Shown: piece by piece, positions 1 to 10,093 of the stretch
Position numbering within the stretch: position 1 is the stretch's first letter
Layout of the letters: each line of letters opens with the position of its first letter
DNA from: Methanobacterium sp.
GTDB taxonomy: Archaea; Methanobacteriota; Methanobacteria; Methanobacteriales; Methanobacteriaceae
Length of the DNA: 15,633 nucleotides
Reading direction: 5' to 3'
Assembly (NCBI GenBank): GCA_020855015.1
Contig: JAHKLP010000008.1
Span: 1 to 15,633, forward strand
The notes under the pieces: model-generated
The model's database searches: none
What the model saw: only the letters and a program-made list of their open reading frames with translations
What the model was told of the DNA's origin: nothing
Program-made: the position numbers and the translations under genes

Positions 1-141
1 ATGTATCTTGCCTGTGAGGCTATTGGAGCTGGTACGTGTGCCATAGGGGCCTATGACCAGGAATACTTGGATGATTTGCTCCGTTTAGATGGTGAGGATG
101 AATTTACTATTTATTTAGCTCCAGTTGGAAAAGTTGATTGA
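1..141 (+). CDS. Nitroreductase / SagB-family flavoprotein, C-terminal fragment
   Basis: The frame is open from the window edge and encodes 46 residues before TGA at 139-141, so the gene is cut at its 5' end. The ATG at base 1 is probably an internal Met. The segment has the features of the C-terminal end of the nitroreductase fold: ACEAIGAGTCAIGAYD, where many members have a Gly-rich FMN-contacting turn, then DGEDEFTIYLAPVGK, the closing strand typical of SagB/nitroreductase relatives in methanogens. Members are FMN-dependent oxidoreductases; the substrate cannot be judged from this fragment. The next gene, 41 bp downstream, is also a flavoprotein, and its ribosome-binding site lies in the gap, so the two could share a transcript. 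Confidence 0.75.
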   Translation: MYLACEAIGAGTCAIGAYDQEYLDDLLRLDGEDEFTIYLAPVGKVD

Positions 142-166
142 TAATTATGAAAATTAGATTGAATTT

Positions 167-174
167 GAGGAGGT
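167..174 (+). promoter_or_regulatory. Strong ribosome-binding site of the Isf-type gene
   Basis: GAGGAGGT lies 8 nt before the ATG at 183. It is a near-complete complement of the archaeal 16S 3' end and fixes the start of the iron-sulfur flavoprotein gene. Confidence 0.8.
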
Positions 175-182
175 AACCTCTT

Positions 183-749
183 ATGAATAAAGTTCTAATA
201 TTATGCGCCAGCCCCCGGAAAGAAAGTAACACTATGCGAGTTTTAGAAGAATGTGCAGAGACTATTAGAAAAAATGGTATTAAGACAGAAATAATATCCC
301 TTAGGCAAATGAAAATCCGTTCCTGCATTGCCTGTGGAAAATGCTCAGAAATACATGAATGTGCTCTCAATGACGGTGTTAATGACATTATTGAAAAGAT
401 AAAAGAAGCAGATGGCTTCATTGTTGGCTCCCCAGTTTACTTTGGAACTGCCCGTGGAGATTTAATGTCCGCACTGCAAAGGATTGGAATGGTTAGTCGG
501 TCGTCAGGGGACTTCTTATCCTGGAAAGTGGGAGGTCCCATTGCGGTAGCTCGTAGAGGGGGACACACAGCAACCATACAAGAAATGCTCATGTTCTTCT
601 TCATTAACGACATGATAGTCCCTGGGAGTACTTACTGGAACATGGTCTTCGGACATCAACCAGGACAAGTGGAAGAAGACAAAGAAGGTATGGAAACCAT
701 CCGTAGATTTGGATATAACATTGCTAAACTCATAAAAAAGATAAATTAG
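183..749 (+). CDS. Iron-sulfur flavoprotein (Isf-like), NAD(P)H-dependent FMN reductase family
   Basis: A 188-residue flavodoxin-fold protein. Residues 3-16 (VLILCASPRKESNT) form the phosphate-binding loop for FMN. Cys48, Cys51, Cys54 and Cys60 form the compact CX2CX2CX5C motif that binds a [4Fe-4S] cluster in the archaeal Isf family. GSPVYFGTARGDLMSALQR (82-100) is the flavin-contacting segment typical of these proteins. Isf proteins of methanogens are electron-transfer or oxidative-stress flavoproteins; the partner here is unknown. The ATG at 183 is set by a strong GAGGAGGT site. The upstream neighbour is a nitroreductase-like gene and the downstream one a methyltransferase. The family call is secure; the physiological role is not. 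Confidence 0.88.
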   Translation: MNKVLILCASPRKESNTMRVLEECAETIRKNGIKTEIISLRQMKIRSCIACGKCSEIHECALNDGVNDIIEKIKEADGFIVGSPVYFGTARGDLMSALQRIGMVSRSSGDFLSWKVGGPIAVARRGGHTATIQEMLMFFFINDMIVPGSTYWNMVFGHQPGQVEEDKEGMETIRRFGYNIAKLIKKIN

Positions 750-824
750 TAATAAGTTAGTGTCCTGGAACTGATATGATAGGAAGTATAATAGAAAAGA
801 AGGGATTAGGAAGAGAAAAGTAAT

Positions 825-1568
825 ATGGCAGAACAGGAACTTTACCGCAAATATGCTCGTTACTACGACCTTATCTACCAGTGGATGGATTACCATGGCG
901 AATCAGAATTCATCTTAATGGTTGTTAACCGATACAAAAAATCGGAAGGAATGAATCTTCTTGATGTAGCCTGTGGAACTGGGGGACATGCCCAATATCT
1001 TCAAAAATATTTCAAAATACTTGGTTTGGACATAAACCCTGAAATGCTTAATATTGCCCGAAAAAAACTACCTAAAATGGAATTTGTCCAGGGTGACATG
1101 AAAAAAATAGAACTTAAGAAAGATTTTGACGTTATTATCTGCCTTTTCTCAGCCATAAACTACCACACCACCCTTAATGAACTTAAAAATACGTTTCAAA
1201 GGTTTTATAAACACTTAAAATCTGGTGGGGTTTTCATATTTGATCTGGGATTCTGTACTGAGAACTGGGAAGAAGGTAGAATGCTGGTGGATGCTGTGGT
1301 GGAAGGAGATCTTCAACTAGCCCGTATATCACAAAGCCGACTGCTCGACGGTGTTTTCAATGCAAACTTCGTATTTTTGGTTAAAGAAGATGGAAAAATG
1401 GATTTTGATATTGACCAACACCATATTGGTGTTTTCCCCACAATGAAAGTTAGAAATATCTTAGAAAAGATTGGTTTCAGGAACTATATCTACAGTGGTT
1501 TTAGTGACATTCTCTGGGATGAAAAATCTGGTGAAAGACCTGTTTTTGTATGTATTAAACCATTATAA
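825..1568 (+). CDS. Class I SAM-dependent methyltransferase
   Basis: A 247-residue Rossmann-fold methyltransferase. Motif I is LLDVACGTGGHAQYL (45-59), the Gly-rich SAM loop. Motif II GLDINPEML (67-75) has an acidic residue at the end of strand 2, which would hold the SAM ribose. EFVQGDMKKI (86-95) matches the strand-4 acidic loop, and FDVIICLFSAINY (101-113) the following strand. The N-terminus (YARYYDLIYQWMDY) and the C-terminal beta-rich part resemble small-molecule methyltransferases of the UbiE/glycine methyltransferase type. The substrate cannot be inferred. The start is the ATG at 825, with only a weak purine-rich stretch (AGGAAGAG) before it. It lies 75 bp after the Isf-type gene on the same strand. 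Confidence 0.85.
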   Translation: MAEQELYRKYARYYDLIYQWMDYHGESEFILMVVNRYKKSEGMNLLDVACGTGGHAQYLQKYFKILGLDINPEMLNIARKKLPKMEFVQGDMKKIELKKDFDVIICLFSAINYHTTLNELKNTFQRFYKHLKSGGVFIFDLGFCTENWEEGRMLVDAVVEGDLQLARISQSRLLDGVFNANFVFLVKEDGKMDFDIDQHHIGVFPTMKVRNILEKIGFRNYIYSGFSDILWDEKSGERPVFVCIKPL

Positions 1569-1700
1569 TAACTTTCAACACGTTTGATTGAAAAAAATGC
1601 AATTAAGAAAAATACTATTTATTCGTTAGGAATATAGAACTCTAATTATAAGTGGTAGAAATCTAAATAAGATGAATTTTTATAATGGGAGAATAATGAT

Positions 1701-2027
1701 ATGAGAATTGCAGTTGCCACATCCGACCAGATCAATGCGGATCACTTTGGTAGAGCCAAAGGATTTGCCATTTACCAGTGGGAGAAAGATGAACCCGAAT
1801 TTATCGAATACATTGAAACTAACATAAACCCTGAAGAAAAACACCAATGGCACAAGGGTCTCAGTATTCTGGGAGACTGTGAAATCATAATAGCAGCCCA
1901 GGCTGGGATGAAAGCCAAATATGGGATAAAAAAAGCGGATCTAAAACTTTTTGAGGAAGAAGGTACTGTGGAGGAAGTTCTGAAACGTTTCATAGATCAT
2001 GAAAGATTCATGAATAAACCCATCTAA
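1701..2027 (+). CDS. NifX/NifB-type dinitrogenase cofactor-domain protein
   Basis: A 108-residue single-domain protein of the dinitrogenase iron-molybdenum cofactor biosynthesis family (ribonuclease H-like fold). The opening MRIAVATSDQ, the conserved NADHFGRAKGFAIYQ (12-26, with His15 and Gly17) and the later GDCEIIIAAQAGMKAKYGIKKADLKLF follow the family pattern. Related domains bind NifB-co/FeMo-co, but stand-alone copies are common in methanogens without an adjacent nif operon, and no nif gene is visible here. A metal-cluster carrier role is an inference. The ATG at 1701 is preceded by GGGAG at 1687-1691. An AATTATA box at 1644-1650 could be its promoter. It converges on the DUF3592 gene with only 16 bp between the stop codons. 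Confidence 0.83.
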   Translation: MRIAVATSDQINADHFGRAKGFAIYQWEKDEPEFIEYIETNINPEEKHQWHKGLSILGDCEIIIAAQAGMKAKYGIKKADLKLFEEEGTVEEVLKRFIDHERFMNKPI

Positions 2028-2043
2028 AATCCCAATTTCTGAA

Positions 2044-2514
2044 TTATAAAACAAGTATAATATCTTTAGGATTATCAGGATTCACCATGACCGGAATTTT
2101 CCTACCCACCGGTATTGAACCCATATCCAGTAGATTTACTATTTCTTTGTGTTCCAACTCGTAGGTTTCCATGGGAGTGGTGATTAAAAGATTGAATTTA
2201 ACTTGTGGTTGCTCATTTATGTAAGTTCCAGTCTGTTCCCTGCTCAGAATCTCAGCCTCTCCCTTAATTCCATCATTCATGAGGAATGTTTCCCTGTCGT
2301 TGATCCTTTTATAATAGTAATAAACTGTAGACACCCCTAAAAGTGGGAATACAATGAAACAGGCCCCCATTATGTAAAGAAAATTATTGAGAGGATAACC
2401 ATCATCTGTTAGCGCTTCTGGAGAGACCATCAGCCCATAAACAACCATACCCACCCCCACTAATAACATTGGAAGCGTAGTTATTATCCAAAGTTTATTT
2501 GACACTTGCCACAT
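2044..2514 (-). CDS. DUF3592-like small membrane protein
   Basis: A 156-residue protein with two hydrophobic helices: about residues 8-30 (LWIITTLPMLLVGVGMVVYG) and 44-66 (FLYIMGACFIVFPLLGVSTV). After these comes a soluble beta-rich domain with GIKGEAEILSREQTGTYINE, VKFNLLITT and IPVGRKIPVMVNPDNPKDI. The latter resembles the DUF3592 pattern in which a closing strand includes V.NP.NP. Function is unknown. I chose the ATG at 2514 because GGGGGAT (2519-2525) is placed as its ribosome-binding site. An in-frame ATG at 2529 would add five residues but has no such site. The 3' end faces the NifX-like gene 16 bp away, so the two transcripts probably overlap. Confidence 0.75.
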   Translation of the reverse strand: MWQVSNKLWIITTLPMLLVGVGMVVYGLMVSPEALTDDGYPLNNFLYIMGACFIVFPLLGVSTVYYYYKRINDRETFLMNDGIKGEAEILSREQTGTYINEQPQVKFNLLITTPMETYELEHKEIVNLLDMGSIPVGRKIPVMVNPDNPKDIILVL

Positions 2515-2536
2515 AAGAATCCCCCACATATTCGGG

Positions 2537-2584
2537 AAATGATTGTTAGTTTATTGATATTAATTATAGTTTTTTCAATCATTT
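2537..2584. repeat. Perfect 9-bp inverted repeat flanking the DUF3592 promoter
   Basis: AAATGATTG (2537-2545) and its exact reverse complement CAATCATTT (2576-2584) are separated by 30 very AT-rich bases that should contain the DUF3592 TATA element. The arms are about 39 bp apart centre to centre, near four helical turns, as for paired operator half-sites. A chance repeat in AT-rich DNA is possible. Confidence 0.4.
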
Positions 2585-2692
2585 AGTATTATTGTAATAG
2601 AACCTGGAAAATTGAACAAAACACTATTAAATCATGTGGATGTAAAGAAATTACCAAGGAATGATTTATCCTTCACTCACAGTTTGGCAATA

Positions 2693-2700
2693 TTTATAAA
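2693..2700 (+). promoter_or_regulatory. Candidate TATA box of the eS1 operon
   Basis: TTTATAAA is a good archaeal TATA element. Initiation about 25 bases downstream would give a leader of over 100 nt before the eS1 start. A second candidate, TTTATAC at 2761-2767, would give a leader of about 55 nt containing the tandem repeats. The sequence alone does not decide between them. Confidence 0.4.
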
Positions 2701-2767
2701 CCATGAATGAGATTTATAATAAATGATTCTAAACTTTTAGACTGGTTGTGATTTTTTGAATTTATAC

Positions 2768-2784
2768 TAGAACTGCGAGTTCTA
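2768..2784. repeat. Palindrome TAGAACT-GCG-AGTTCTA
   Basis: Seven-base arms with a 3-bp centre, immediately downstream of a TATA-like TTTATAC. Its position fits an operator overlapping the core promoter, or a small hairpin in the eS1 leader. Confidence 0.5.
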
Positions 2785-2788
2785 TATA

Positions 2789-3437
<649 letters not shown>

Positions 3438-3439
3438 TC

Positions 3440-4127
<688 letters not shown>

Positions 4128-4131
4128 TAAA

Positions 4132-5358
<1,227 letters not shown>

Positions 5359-5361
5359 ATC

Positions 5362-6714
5362 ATGGAAACTGATATTCCTAAGCTCTTCGGCACCTCCGGC
5401 ATAAGAGGAAAAGTAGGGAGTGAAATAACCCCCGAACTTGCTTTAGATGTGGGGAAGGCTATCTCAACTTATCTGGGCAAAGGACATAAGGTAGTAATGG
5501 GATATGATACCAGAACTTCCAACCAGATGCTAGAAAGAGCTGTTACTGCCGGCATCCTGCAGGGTGGTTGTAATGTTTTAACTTTGGGAATGGTTCCCAC
5601 ACCTGTGGTTGGATATGCCACCATGAAACTTGGAGCCGACACTGGGGTGATGATTACTGCATCTCATAATCAATCCCCTGATAATGGGATTAAACTATGG
5701 AATCCAGATGGTATGGCTTATCTCCAGAAACAAGAAAGGATTATTGAAAAAATAATACACGAAAAGAATTTTATCAATGTATCCTGGCAGGATATTGGGA
5801 AAATTGAGGATGTGAGTTCTGTTGTAAATGAATATGTTGAAGATCTTCTCAAATTGATGAATATCCAAACAGATCTTAAGGTAGTTGTTGATTGTGCCAA
5901 TGGTGCTGCTAGCTATCTTTCACCATTGATTCTTAGAAAAGTAGGATGTCAAGTCGTTAGTTTAAATGCTCAGCCTGACGGTTTTTTCCCAGGGAGAAAA
6001 CCAGAACCCTCTGCTGCAAATTTGCAGGAACTTATGAGCGTAGTGAAAGCAACAGGAGCAGATTTGGGAATAGCACACGATGGTGACGCCGATCGAATGG
6101 TGGCAGTGGATGAAAAGGGCCAAATGGCTGATTTCGATAAATTACTGGCCCTGATATCAGCGAAAATGGGTGGATGTGTAGTTACCACTGTAGATGCTTC
6201 AGCATGTGTTGACCGTGCCATGGAAGAAGTTGGAGGCAAAGTAGAAAGAACCAAAGTTGGTGACGTCCATGTTGCAGAGATGATCCACGAGATAAATGCC
6301 ACATTTGGAGGTGAACCATCAGGAACATGGCTACACCCTCAGTTTTGCATGTGCCCCGATGGTATTTTATCTGCTTTGAGGGTCATAGAATTGGTCCAAA
6401 GTAACGGACCACTATCAAAACTCCTCCATGAGGTTCCAAGTTACCCTACAATTCGAGATAAAATAGATTGTAACGAAGATCAAAAAGATAACATAATGGA
6501 TAAAGCTGAGTCTGAACTGCCCCTTATTTTCAGTGAGGTGGTGGATGTTAACCTTAAAGATGGAGTCAGAATCTCTTTTTCTGATGGCAGTTGGGTTCTT
6601 GTAAGGCCTTCTGGAACTGAATCCTTTATTAGGATAACTTTAGAGGGAAAAACAGAGGAAAAAGCTAAAAGTATACATGATAAATCTGCAAGGTTTATTA
6701 AAAAATTCCTGTAG
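5362..6714 (+). CDS. glmM: Phosphoglucosamine mutase (archaeal phosphohexomutase family)
   Basis: A 450-residue alpha-D-phosphohexomutase. LFGTSGIRGKVG (8-19) is the N-terminal substrate loop. TASHN (99-103) holds the catalytic phosphoserine Ser101. DGDADR (240-245) is the Mg-binding loop. GEPSG (317-321) is the sugar-recognition loop, and RPSGTE (415-420) the phosphate-binding loop. The family also includes phosphomannomutases and phosphoglucomutases; I prefer GlmM because the next gene is an archaeal GlmU, which would take the GlcN-1-P product to UDP-GlcNAc. The ATG at 5362 comes 3 bp after the apgM stop, with GGAG at 5350-5353 inside the apgM end as its ribosome-binding site, so the two are one transcription unit. 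Confidence 0.88.
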   Translation: METDIPKLFGTSGIRGKVGSEITPELALDVGKAISTYLGKGHKVVMGYDTRTSNQMLERAVTAGILQGGCNVLTLGMVPTPVVGYATMKLGADTGVMITASHNQSPDNGIKLWNPDGMAYLQKQERIIEKIIHEKNFINVSWQDIGKIEDVSSVVNEYVEDLLKLMNIQTDLKVVVDCANGAASYLSPLILRKVGCQVVSLNAQPDGFFPGRKPEPSAANLQELMSVVKATGADLGIAHDGDADRMVAVDEKGQMADFDKLLALISAKMGGCVVTTVDASACVDRAMEEVGGKVERTKVGDVHVAEMIHEINATFGGEPSGTWLHPQFCMCPDGILSALRVIELVQSNGPLSKLLHEVPSYPTIRDKIDCNEDQKDNIMDKAESELPLIFSEVVDVNLKDGVRISFSDGSWVLVRPSGTESFIRITLEGKTEEKAKSIHDKSARFIKKFL

Positions 6715-6788
6715 AAATTAAAATTTAATCTTATCACCAGCTTAACAATAATTAAATTAATGGTTAATAACTGTATAGAGGAATTGAT

Positions 6789-8069
6789 ATGAGAGCTGTT
6801 ATACTCACCGCCGGTGAAGGAACCAGAATGAGACCCCTGACACTCACCAGACCAAAAACCATGCTCCCTGTAGGTGGAAAACCTCTCTTAGAATATAATG
6901 TAGAGGCGTTGAGGGATGCAGGTATAAAAAACATCACAATGGTAGTAGGTTACCAAAAAGAATCTGTTCAAGAGCACTTTAAAGATGGAAGCGCCTTGGG
7001 AGTCAACATTAATTACGTGACTCAGGAAAAACGTTTAGGAACTGCTCATGCTATAGGACAAGTGGCAGATGCCATGGAAAAAGATGATGAAGCAATTATT
7101 GTGACTAATGGGGATATAATTTTAGGTAACAAACTAATAAAAAGTTTAATTAATAGATATTATGAGTCTAAAGCCCAGTCAATTCTAGTACTTACAAGAG
7201 TAGAGGATCCTTCCTCCTTTGGAGTGGTAGAGCTTGAAGGAGATTCTATAAAAGACATAGTTGAAAAACCATCCCCTGAAGAGGCTCCCAGTAATCTTAT
7301 CAACGCTGGCATCTACCTTTTTGACCAGAACATATTTCAGGCCATAAATAAGACTGATAAATCTCAACGGGGAGAATACGAAATAACAGATTCACTTAAA
7401 ATACAGATCAGTCAGGGAAAAAAGGTTTTAGGCCTTATATCCTATGATAAATGGATCGATGTTGGGAGACCATGGGAATTCCTGGAATTAAATGAACACT
7501 ATCTAGAAGTCTCAGAATCCGAAATTGAGGGAGAAATCGAGGATGGTGTTACTATACATGGGCCAATTATACTGAAAAAAGGGAGCATCATTCGCTCTGG
7601 CACATATATTATGGGACCAGTTTACATCGGAGAGAACTGTGATGTTGGACCCAACACGTTCCTAAGAAAGCATACCTCCATTGGTGATGGAGTAAATGTG
7701 GGTAATGCAGTAGAAATTAAAAATTCAATTATAATGGACAGAACCAATGTTAATCACCTTTCCTACGTGGGTGACTCAATTATTGGGTCTGACTGTAACA
7801 TAGCTGCAGGTACAAACATTGCCAACCTGCGTTTTGATGATGGGGGTATTAAAGTAACAGTTAAGGGTGAAAGAATTGACAGTGGACGGCGTAAAATGGG
7901 GGTTATATTCGCTGATGGAGTTAAAACTGGCATAAATTCCAGTTTCAATCCAGGAGTAACTGTTGGTTTAAATTCATCTGTAGGGTCTGGTGCCATAATC
8001 TACCGGGACATTCCTGATAATAAAGTGGTGATACATCACCAAACTCAGGAAATAAAAGATAAAAAATGA
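6789..8069 (+). CDS. glmU: Bifunctional sugar-1-phosphate nucleotidylyltransferase / acetyltransferase (archaeal GlmU)
   Basis: A 426-residue two-domain protein. The N-terminal nucleotidyltransferase domain (about 1-230) opens with MRAVILTAGEGTRMRPLT and continues with RPKTMLPVGGKPLLEY, TNGDIILG (the metal-binding Asp) and INAGIYLFD. The C-terminal part (about 245-415) is a left-handed beta helix of hexapeptide repeats such as GPVYIGENCDVGPNT and DSIIGSDCNIAAGT, the acyltransferase fold. This arrangement is the archaeal GlmU type, which acetylates GlcN-1-P and then forms UDP-GlcNAc. Some archaeal members also use Glc-1-P with dTTP or UTP, so substrate breadth is open. The ATG at 6789 follows GAGG near 6778-6781. 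A 74-bp gap separates it from glmM; no clear separate promoter is seen. Confidence 0.9.
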   Translation: MRAVILTAGEGTRMRPLTLTRPKTMLPVGGKPLLEYNVEALRDAGIKNITMVVGYQKESVQEHFKDGSALGVNINYVTQEKRLGTAHAIGQVADAMEKDDEAIIVTNGDIILGNKLIKSLINRYYESKAQSILVLTRVEDPSSFGVVELEGDSIKDIVEKPSPEEAPSNLINAGIYLFDQNIFQAINKTDKSQRGEYEITDSLKIQISQGKKVLGLISYDKWIDVGRPWEFLELNEHYLEVSESEIEGEIEDGVTIHGPIILKKGSIIRSGTYIMGPVYIGENCDVGPNTFLRKHTSIGDGVNVGNAVEIKNSIIMDRTNVNHLSYVGDSIIGSDCNIAAGTNIANLRFDDGGIKVTVKGERIDSGRRKMGVIFADGVKTGINSSFNPGVTVGLNSSVGSGAIIYRDIPDNKVVIHHQTQEIKDKK

Positions 8070-8106
8070 TTTAACCCTTCAAATAATGTTTTTATCAAAT
8101 TATATG

Positions 8107-8131
8107 ATTTTATTTTATTTTTATTCTTATT
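8107..8131 (+). terminator. T-rich terminator after glmU
   Basis: Several T-runs (TTTATTTTATTTTTATTCTTATTT) on the coding strand 40-60 bp after the glmU stop match archaeal oligo-T termination. A TATA box for the next gene follows. Confidence 0.6.
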
Positions 8132-8151
8132 TGAGAAATTTTCTAAAGGTT

Positions 8152-8160
8152 TCTATAAAT
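8152..8160 (+). promoter_or_regulatory. Candidate TATA box of the gamma-carbonic anhydrase gene
   Basis: TCTATAAAT lies about 42-50 bp before the ATG at 8202. Initiation about 25 bp downstream would leave a leader of about 20 nt without a recognisable Shine-Dalgarno sequence. Confidence 0.5.
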
Positions 8161-8201
8161 TATTTTTGATTGTAATGTTTTTATGAATAAAAAGCCTAAA
8201 A

Positions 8202-8693
8202 ATGAATATGATACATCACACCGTCACAATTTTCCCTGGTTCCCATACTATTGGGAAGGTTTTTATTGGTGCGAACTCTTCAGTTTGGCATAATGCTGTG
8301 ATCCGGGGCGACATTGAGACTATAACAATTGGAAATTTCTCCAATATTCAGGATAACTGTGTTTTGCATTCTTCACATGGTTTTCCACTTGAATTAGGAG
8401 ATTACGTCTCTGTGGGTCATGCTGCTGTACTTCATGGTTGTAAAGTAGAAGATAATTGTATTATAGGTATGAATTCAACTTTGTTAAATGGCAGCCACAT
8501 TAAGAAGAACAGTATTGTTGCTGCAGGTTCAGTAGTAACTGAGAGGAAGATTTTCCCAGAAGGTAGCTTGATAATGGGTGTGCCTGCCAGGGCAGTCCGA
8601 GAAATAAAAAAAGACGAATTTCAGAAGATTACAGAGAACGCATTACGTTATTCAAAACTCGCTATTAAAACTAGAATTAATGACAAAAAATAA
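8202..8693 (+). CDS. Gamma-class carbonic anhydrase-like hexapeptide protein (CamH/PaaY type)
   Basis: A 163-residue left-handed beta-helix protein. The three zinc ligands of gamma carbonic anhydrases are in place: His56 (CVLH), His73 (VGH) and His78 (AVLH). The supporting Arg35 and Asp37 (IRGD) and Gln50 (NIQDN) are also conserved. The acidic proton-shuttle loop of the Methanosarcina Cam enzyme is absent, so it resembles the shorter CamH/PaaY group. The reaction would be reversible hydration of CO2, but this family also holds members without shown activity (older name: ferripyochelin-binding protein). Two ATGs (8202, 8208) are possible; I take the first. It lies between glmU and hisC with its own candidate TATA box. 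Confidence 0.85.
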   Translation: MNMIHHTVTIFPGSHTIGKVFIGANSSVWHNAVIRGDIETITIGNFSNIQDNCVLHSSHGFPLELGDYVSVGHAAVLHGCKVEDNCIIGMNSTLLNGSHIKKNSIVAAGSVVTERKIFPEGSLIMGVPARAVREIKKDEFQKITENALRYSKLAIKTRINDKK

Positions 8694-8744
8694 GGTAAAA
8701 AAAATATTTTTGAAATTATAAAAAAGTAAAGAAGGAATGATTTA

Positions 8745-9845
8745 ATGGTTAAAATAAAAAAAACAGTTCAAGAACTGGATCCATATATTCCGGGCAGATC
8801 AAATGAAGATTTGGCTCGTGCTTATGGCTTGGATCCTGATAAAATTATCAGAATGGGTTCCAATGAGAACCCCCTTGGCCCATCACCTCAGGCCATTGAA
8901 AGTCTTAAAAAAAGTCTTCATCTGATTAACACATATCCTGAATCAAATATTGATGACTTGAAAGACAAAATTGCATCTTATGCTGGGGTAAACTCTGAAA
9001 AAATAATTGTGGGAGGAGATGGTGCTGATGAAATCCTTGATGTTCTGGCCAAGACACTAATTGAACCTGATGATGAATATATTGTTCATCCCCCATCCTA
9101 TATGTACTATGAATTTACATTCAGCATATACGGAGCTAAACCAGTTTATGCTCGCTGGGACGTTGAAGAAAACCGTTTGGACGTGAATTCTGTATTGGAC
9201 GCCATATCTCCAAAGACAAAGGTAATCTTTTTGTGCACCCCTAACAATCCAAACGGTGGACTTATAGAAAAAAAAGATATTCAAACAATTCTGGAAAGCA
9301 CTGATGCTCTGGTAGTGGTTGACGAAGCCTACTGGGAGTTTTCTGGTAAGAACAATGTGGAACTTCTGGATAAGTATGACAATCTATTCATTCTCAGAAC
9401 TTTTTCAAAGGTAATGGGACTTGCTGGTATGAGAATCGGTTATGGAATAGGCCAAGAAAAATTTGTAGAATACATGCACCGGGTTAAACCTGTTTTCAGC
9501 CTGATAAAACTTTCTCATATCGCTGCGTCAGCTACTTTAAATGATCAAGACTATATCAATAAGTCCACCCAACTATCCATCGAAAGTAGAGAATTTTTAT
9601 TTAATGAGATGTTAAAAATTCCTGAGTTAAAAGTTTTCAAGTCATATGCCAACTATATACTTGTTGACATACGCAATACTGGTATGAAATCAAAACAGAT
9701 GACTGAAAAGCTCATGGAAAATGGTATAATAGTTAGAGATTGTAGTTCTTTCCGTGGATTAGATGATTACTGGATAAGGGTGAGTGTAGCAACTATCGAA
9801 GAAGATGAAAAGTTCATAGATGTCCTGAAGAAGATATTAGGTTAG
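8745..9845 (+). CDS. hisC: Histidinol-phosphate aminotransferase
   Basis: A 366-residue class I/II PLP aminotransferase. MGSNENPLGPSP (37-48) is the HisC N-terminal signature. CTPNNPNG (164-171), VVDEAYWEF (191-199, Asp193 binding the PLP nitrogen) and RTFSKVMGLAGMRIGYG (218-234, with PLP-lysine Lys222) are the core motifs. WIRVSVAT near the C-terminus carries the carboxylate-binding Arg. It transfers an amino group from glutamate to imidazole-acetol phosphate in histidine synthesis. Length is normal. AAGGAATGAT at about 8731-8740 serves as ribosome-binding site for the ATG at 8745. No other his gene is in the window, as is usual in methanogens with scattered his genes. It is 51 bp after the carbonic anhydrase-like gene and may be read through from it. 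Confidence 0.93.
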   Translation: MVKIKKTVQELDPYIPGRSNEDLARAYGLDPDKIIRMGSNENPLGPSPQAIESLKKSLHLINTYPESNIDDLKDKIASYAGVNSEKIIVGGDGADEILDVLAKTLIEPDDEYIVHPPSYMYYEFTFSIYGAKPVYARWDVEENRLDVNSVLDAISPKTKVIFLCTPNNPNGGLIEKKDIQTILESTDALVVVDEAYWEFSGKNNVELLDKYDNLFILRTFSKVMGLAGMRIGYGIGQEKFVEYMHRVKPVFSLIKLSHIAASATLNDQDYINKSTQLSIESREFLFNEMLKIPELKVFKSYANYILVDIRNTGMKSKQMTEKLMENGIIVRDCSSFRGLDDYWIRVSVATIEEDEKFIDVLKKILG

Positions 9846-9877
9846 GCTGATCAAATAGGACATTCGAAAGCATAACA

Positions 9878-9884
9878 TTTTTTT
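9878..9884 (+). terminator. Oligo-T terminator after hisC
   Basis: Seven consecutive T residues about 35 bp after the hisC stop. There is no GC-rich hairpin, as expected for archaeal termination. Confidence 0.45.
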
Positions 9885-9972
9885 AAATGGAATTGTAATG
9901 TAAGTTTCTCAGATTATTTCGAGTGTTCTAACTGGTCAAATGTCACTTCTGCCCACGCAGGATAAAAATAAT

Positions 9973-9982
9973 AGATTAATCT
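9973..9982. repeat. 10-bp perfect palindrome AGATTAATCT
   Basis: A perfect palindrome in the hisC to ASCH-TPR intergenic region, just upstream of AT-rich TATA-like elements. It could be an operator, but a chance palindrome in AT-rich DNA is equally likely. Confidence 0.25.
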
Positions 9983-10009
9983 GCATAATTTATAATATCC
10001 ACCTAAACT

Positions 10010-10017
10010 ATTTAAAT
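10010..10017 (+). promoter_or_regulatory. Candidate TATA box of the ASCH-TPR gene
   Basis: ATTTAAAT lies about 75 bp before the Shine-Dalgarno. Initiation near 10040 would leave a leader of about 50 nt. A second AT-rich element, ATTATATAAT at about 10059-10068, is too close to the ribosome-binding site to leave a normal leader. Confidence 0.4.
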
Positions 10018-10081
10018 TGATAGTCATCCCATCAAAGGCATATTATACGCTAAATAATATTATATAATAGAATCATCACTT

Positions 10082-10087
10082 GGAGGG
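10082..10087 (+). promoter_or_regulatory. Strong ribosome-binding site pointing at an ATA codon
   Basis: GGAGGG lies 6 nt before ATA at 10094 and 42 nt before the first usual start codon of the frame, TTG at 10130. No ATG or GTG lies at a suitable distance in any frame. The site therefore supports initiation at the ATA codon. Confidence 0.65.
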
Positions 10088-10093
10088 TTTTAC

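Noticed and set aside
516..896. 126-residue open frame on the minus strand
   Set aside because: It lies opposite the Isf-type and methyltransferase genes, has no family features and no ribosome-binding site.
9846..10080. Possible small RNA gene between hisC and the ASCH-TPR gene
   Set aside because: Only weak hairpins (for example CTGC-CCAC-GCAG near 9950) and a short palindrome were found; no tRNA arms or C/D-box pair.
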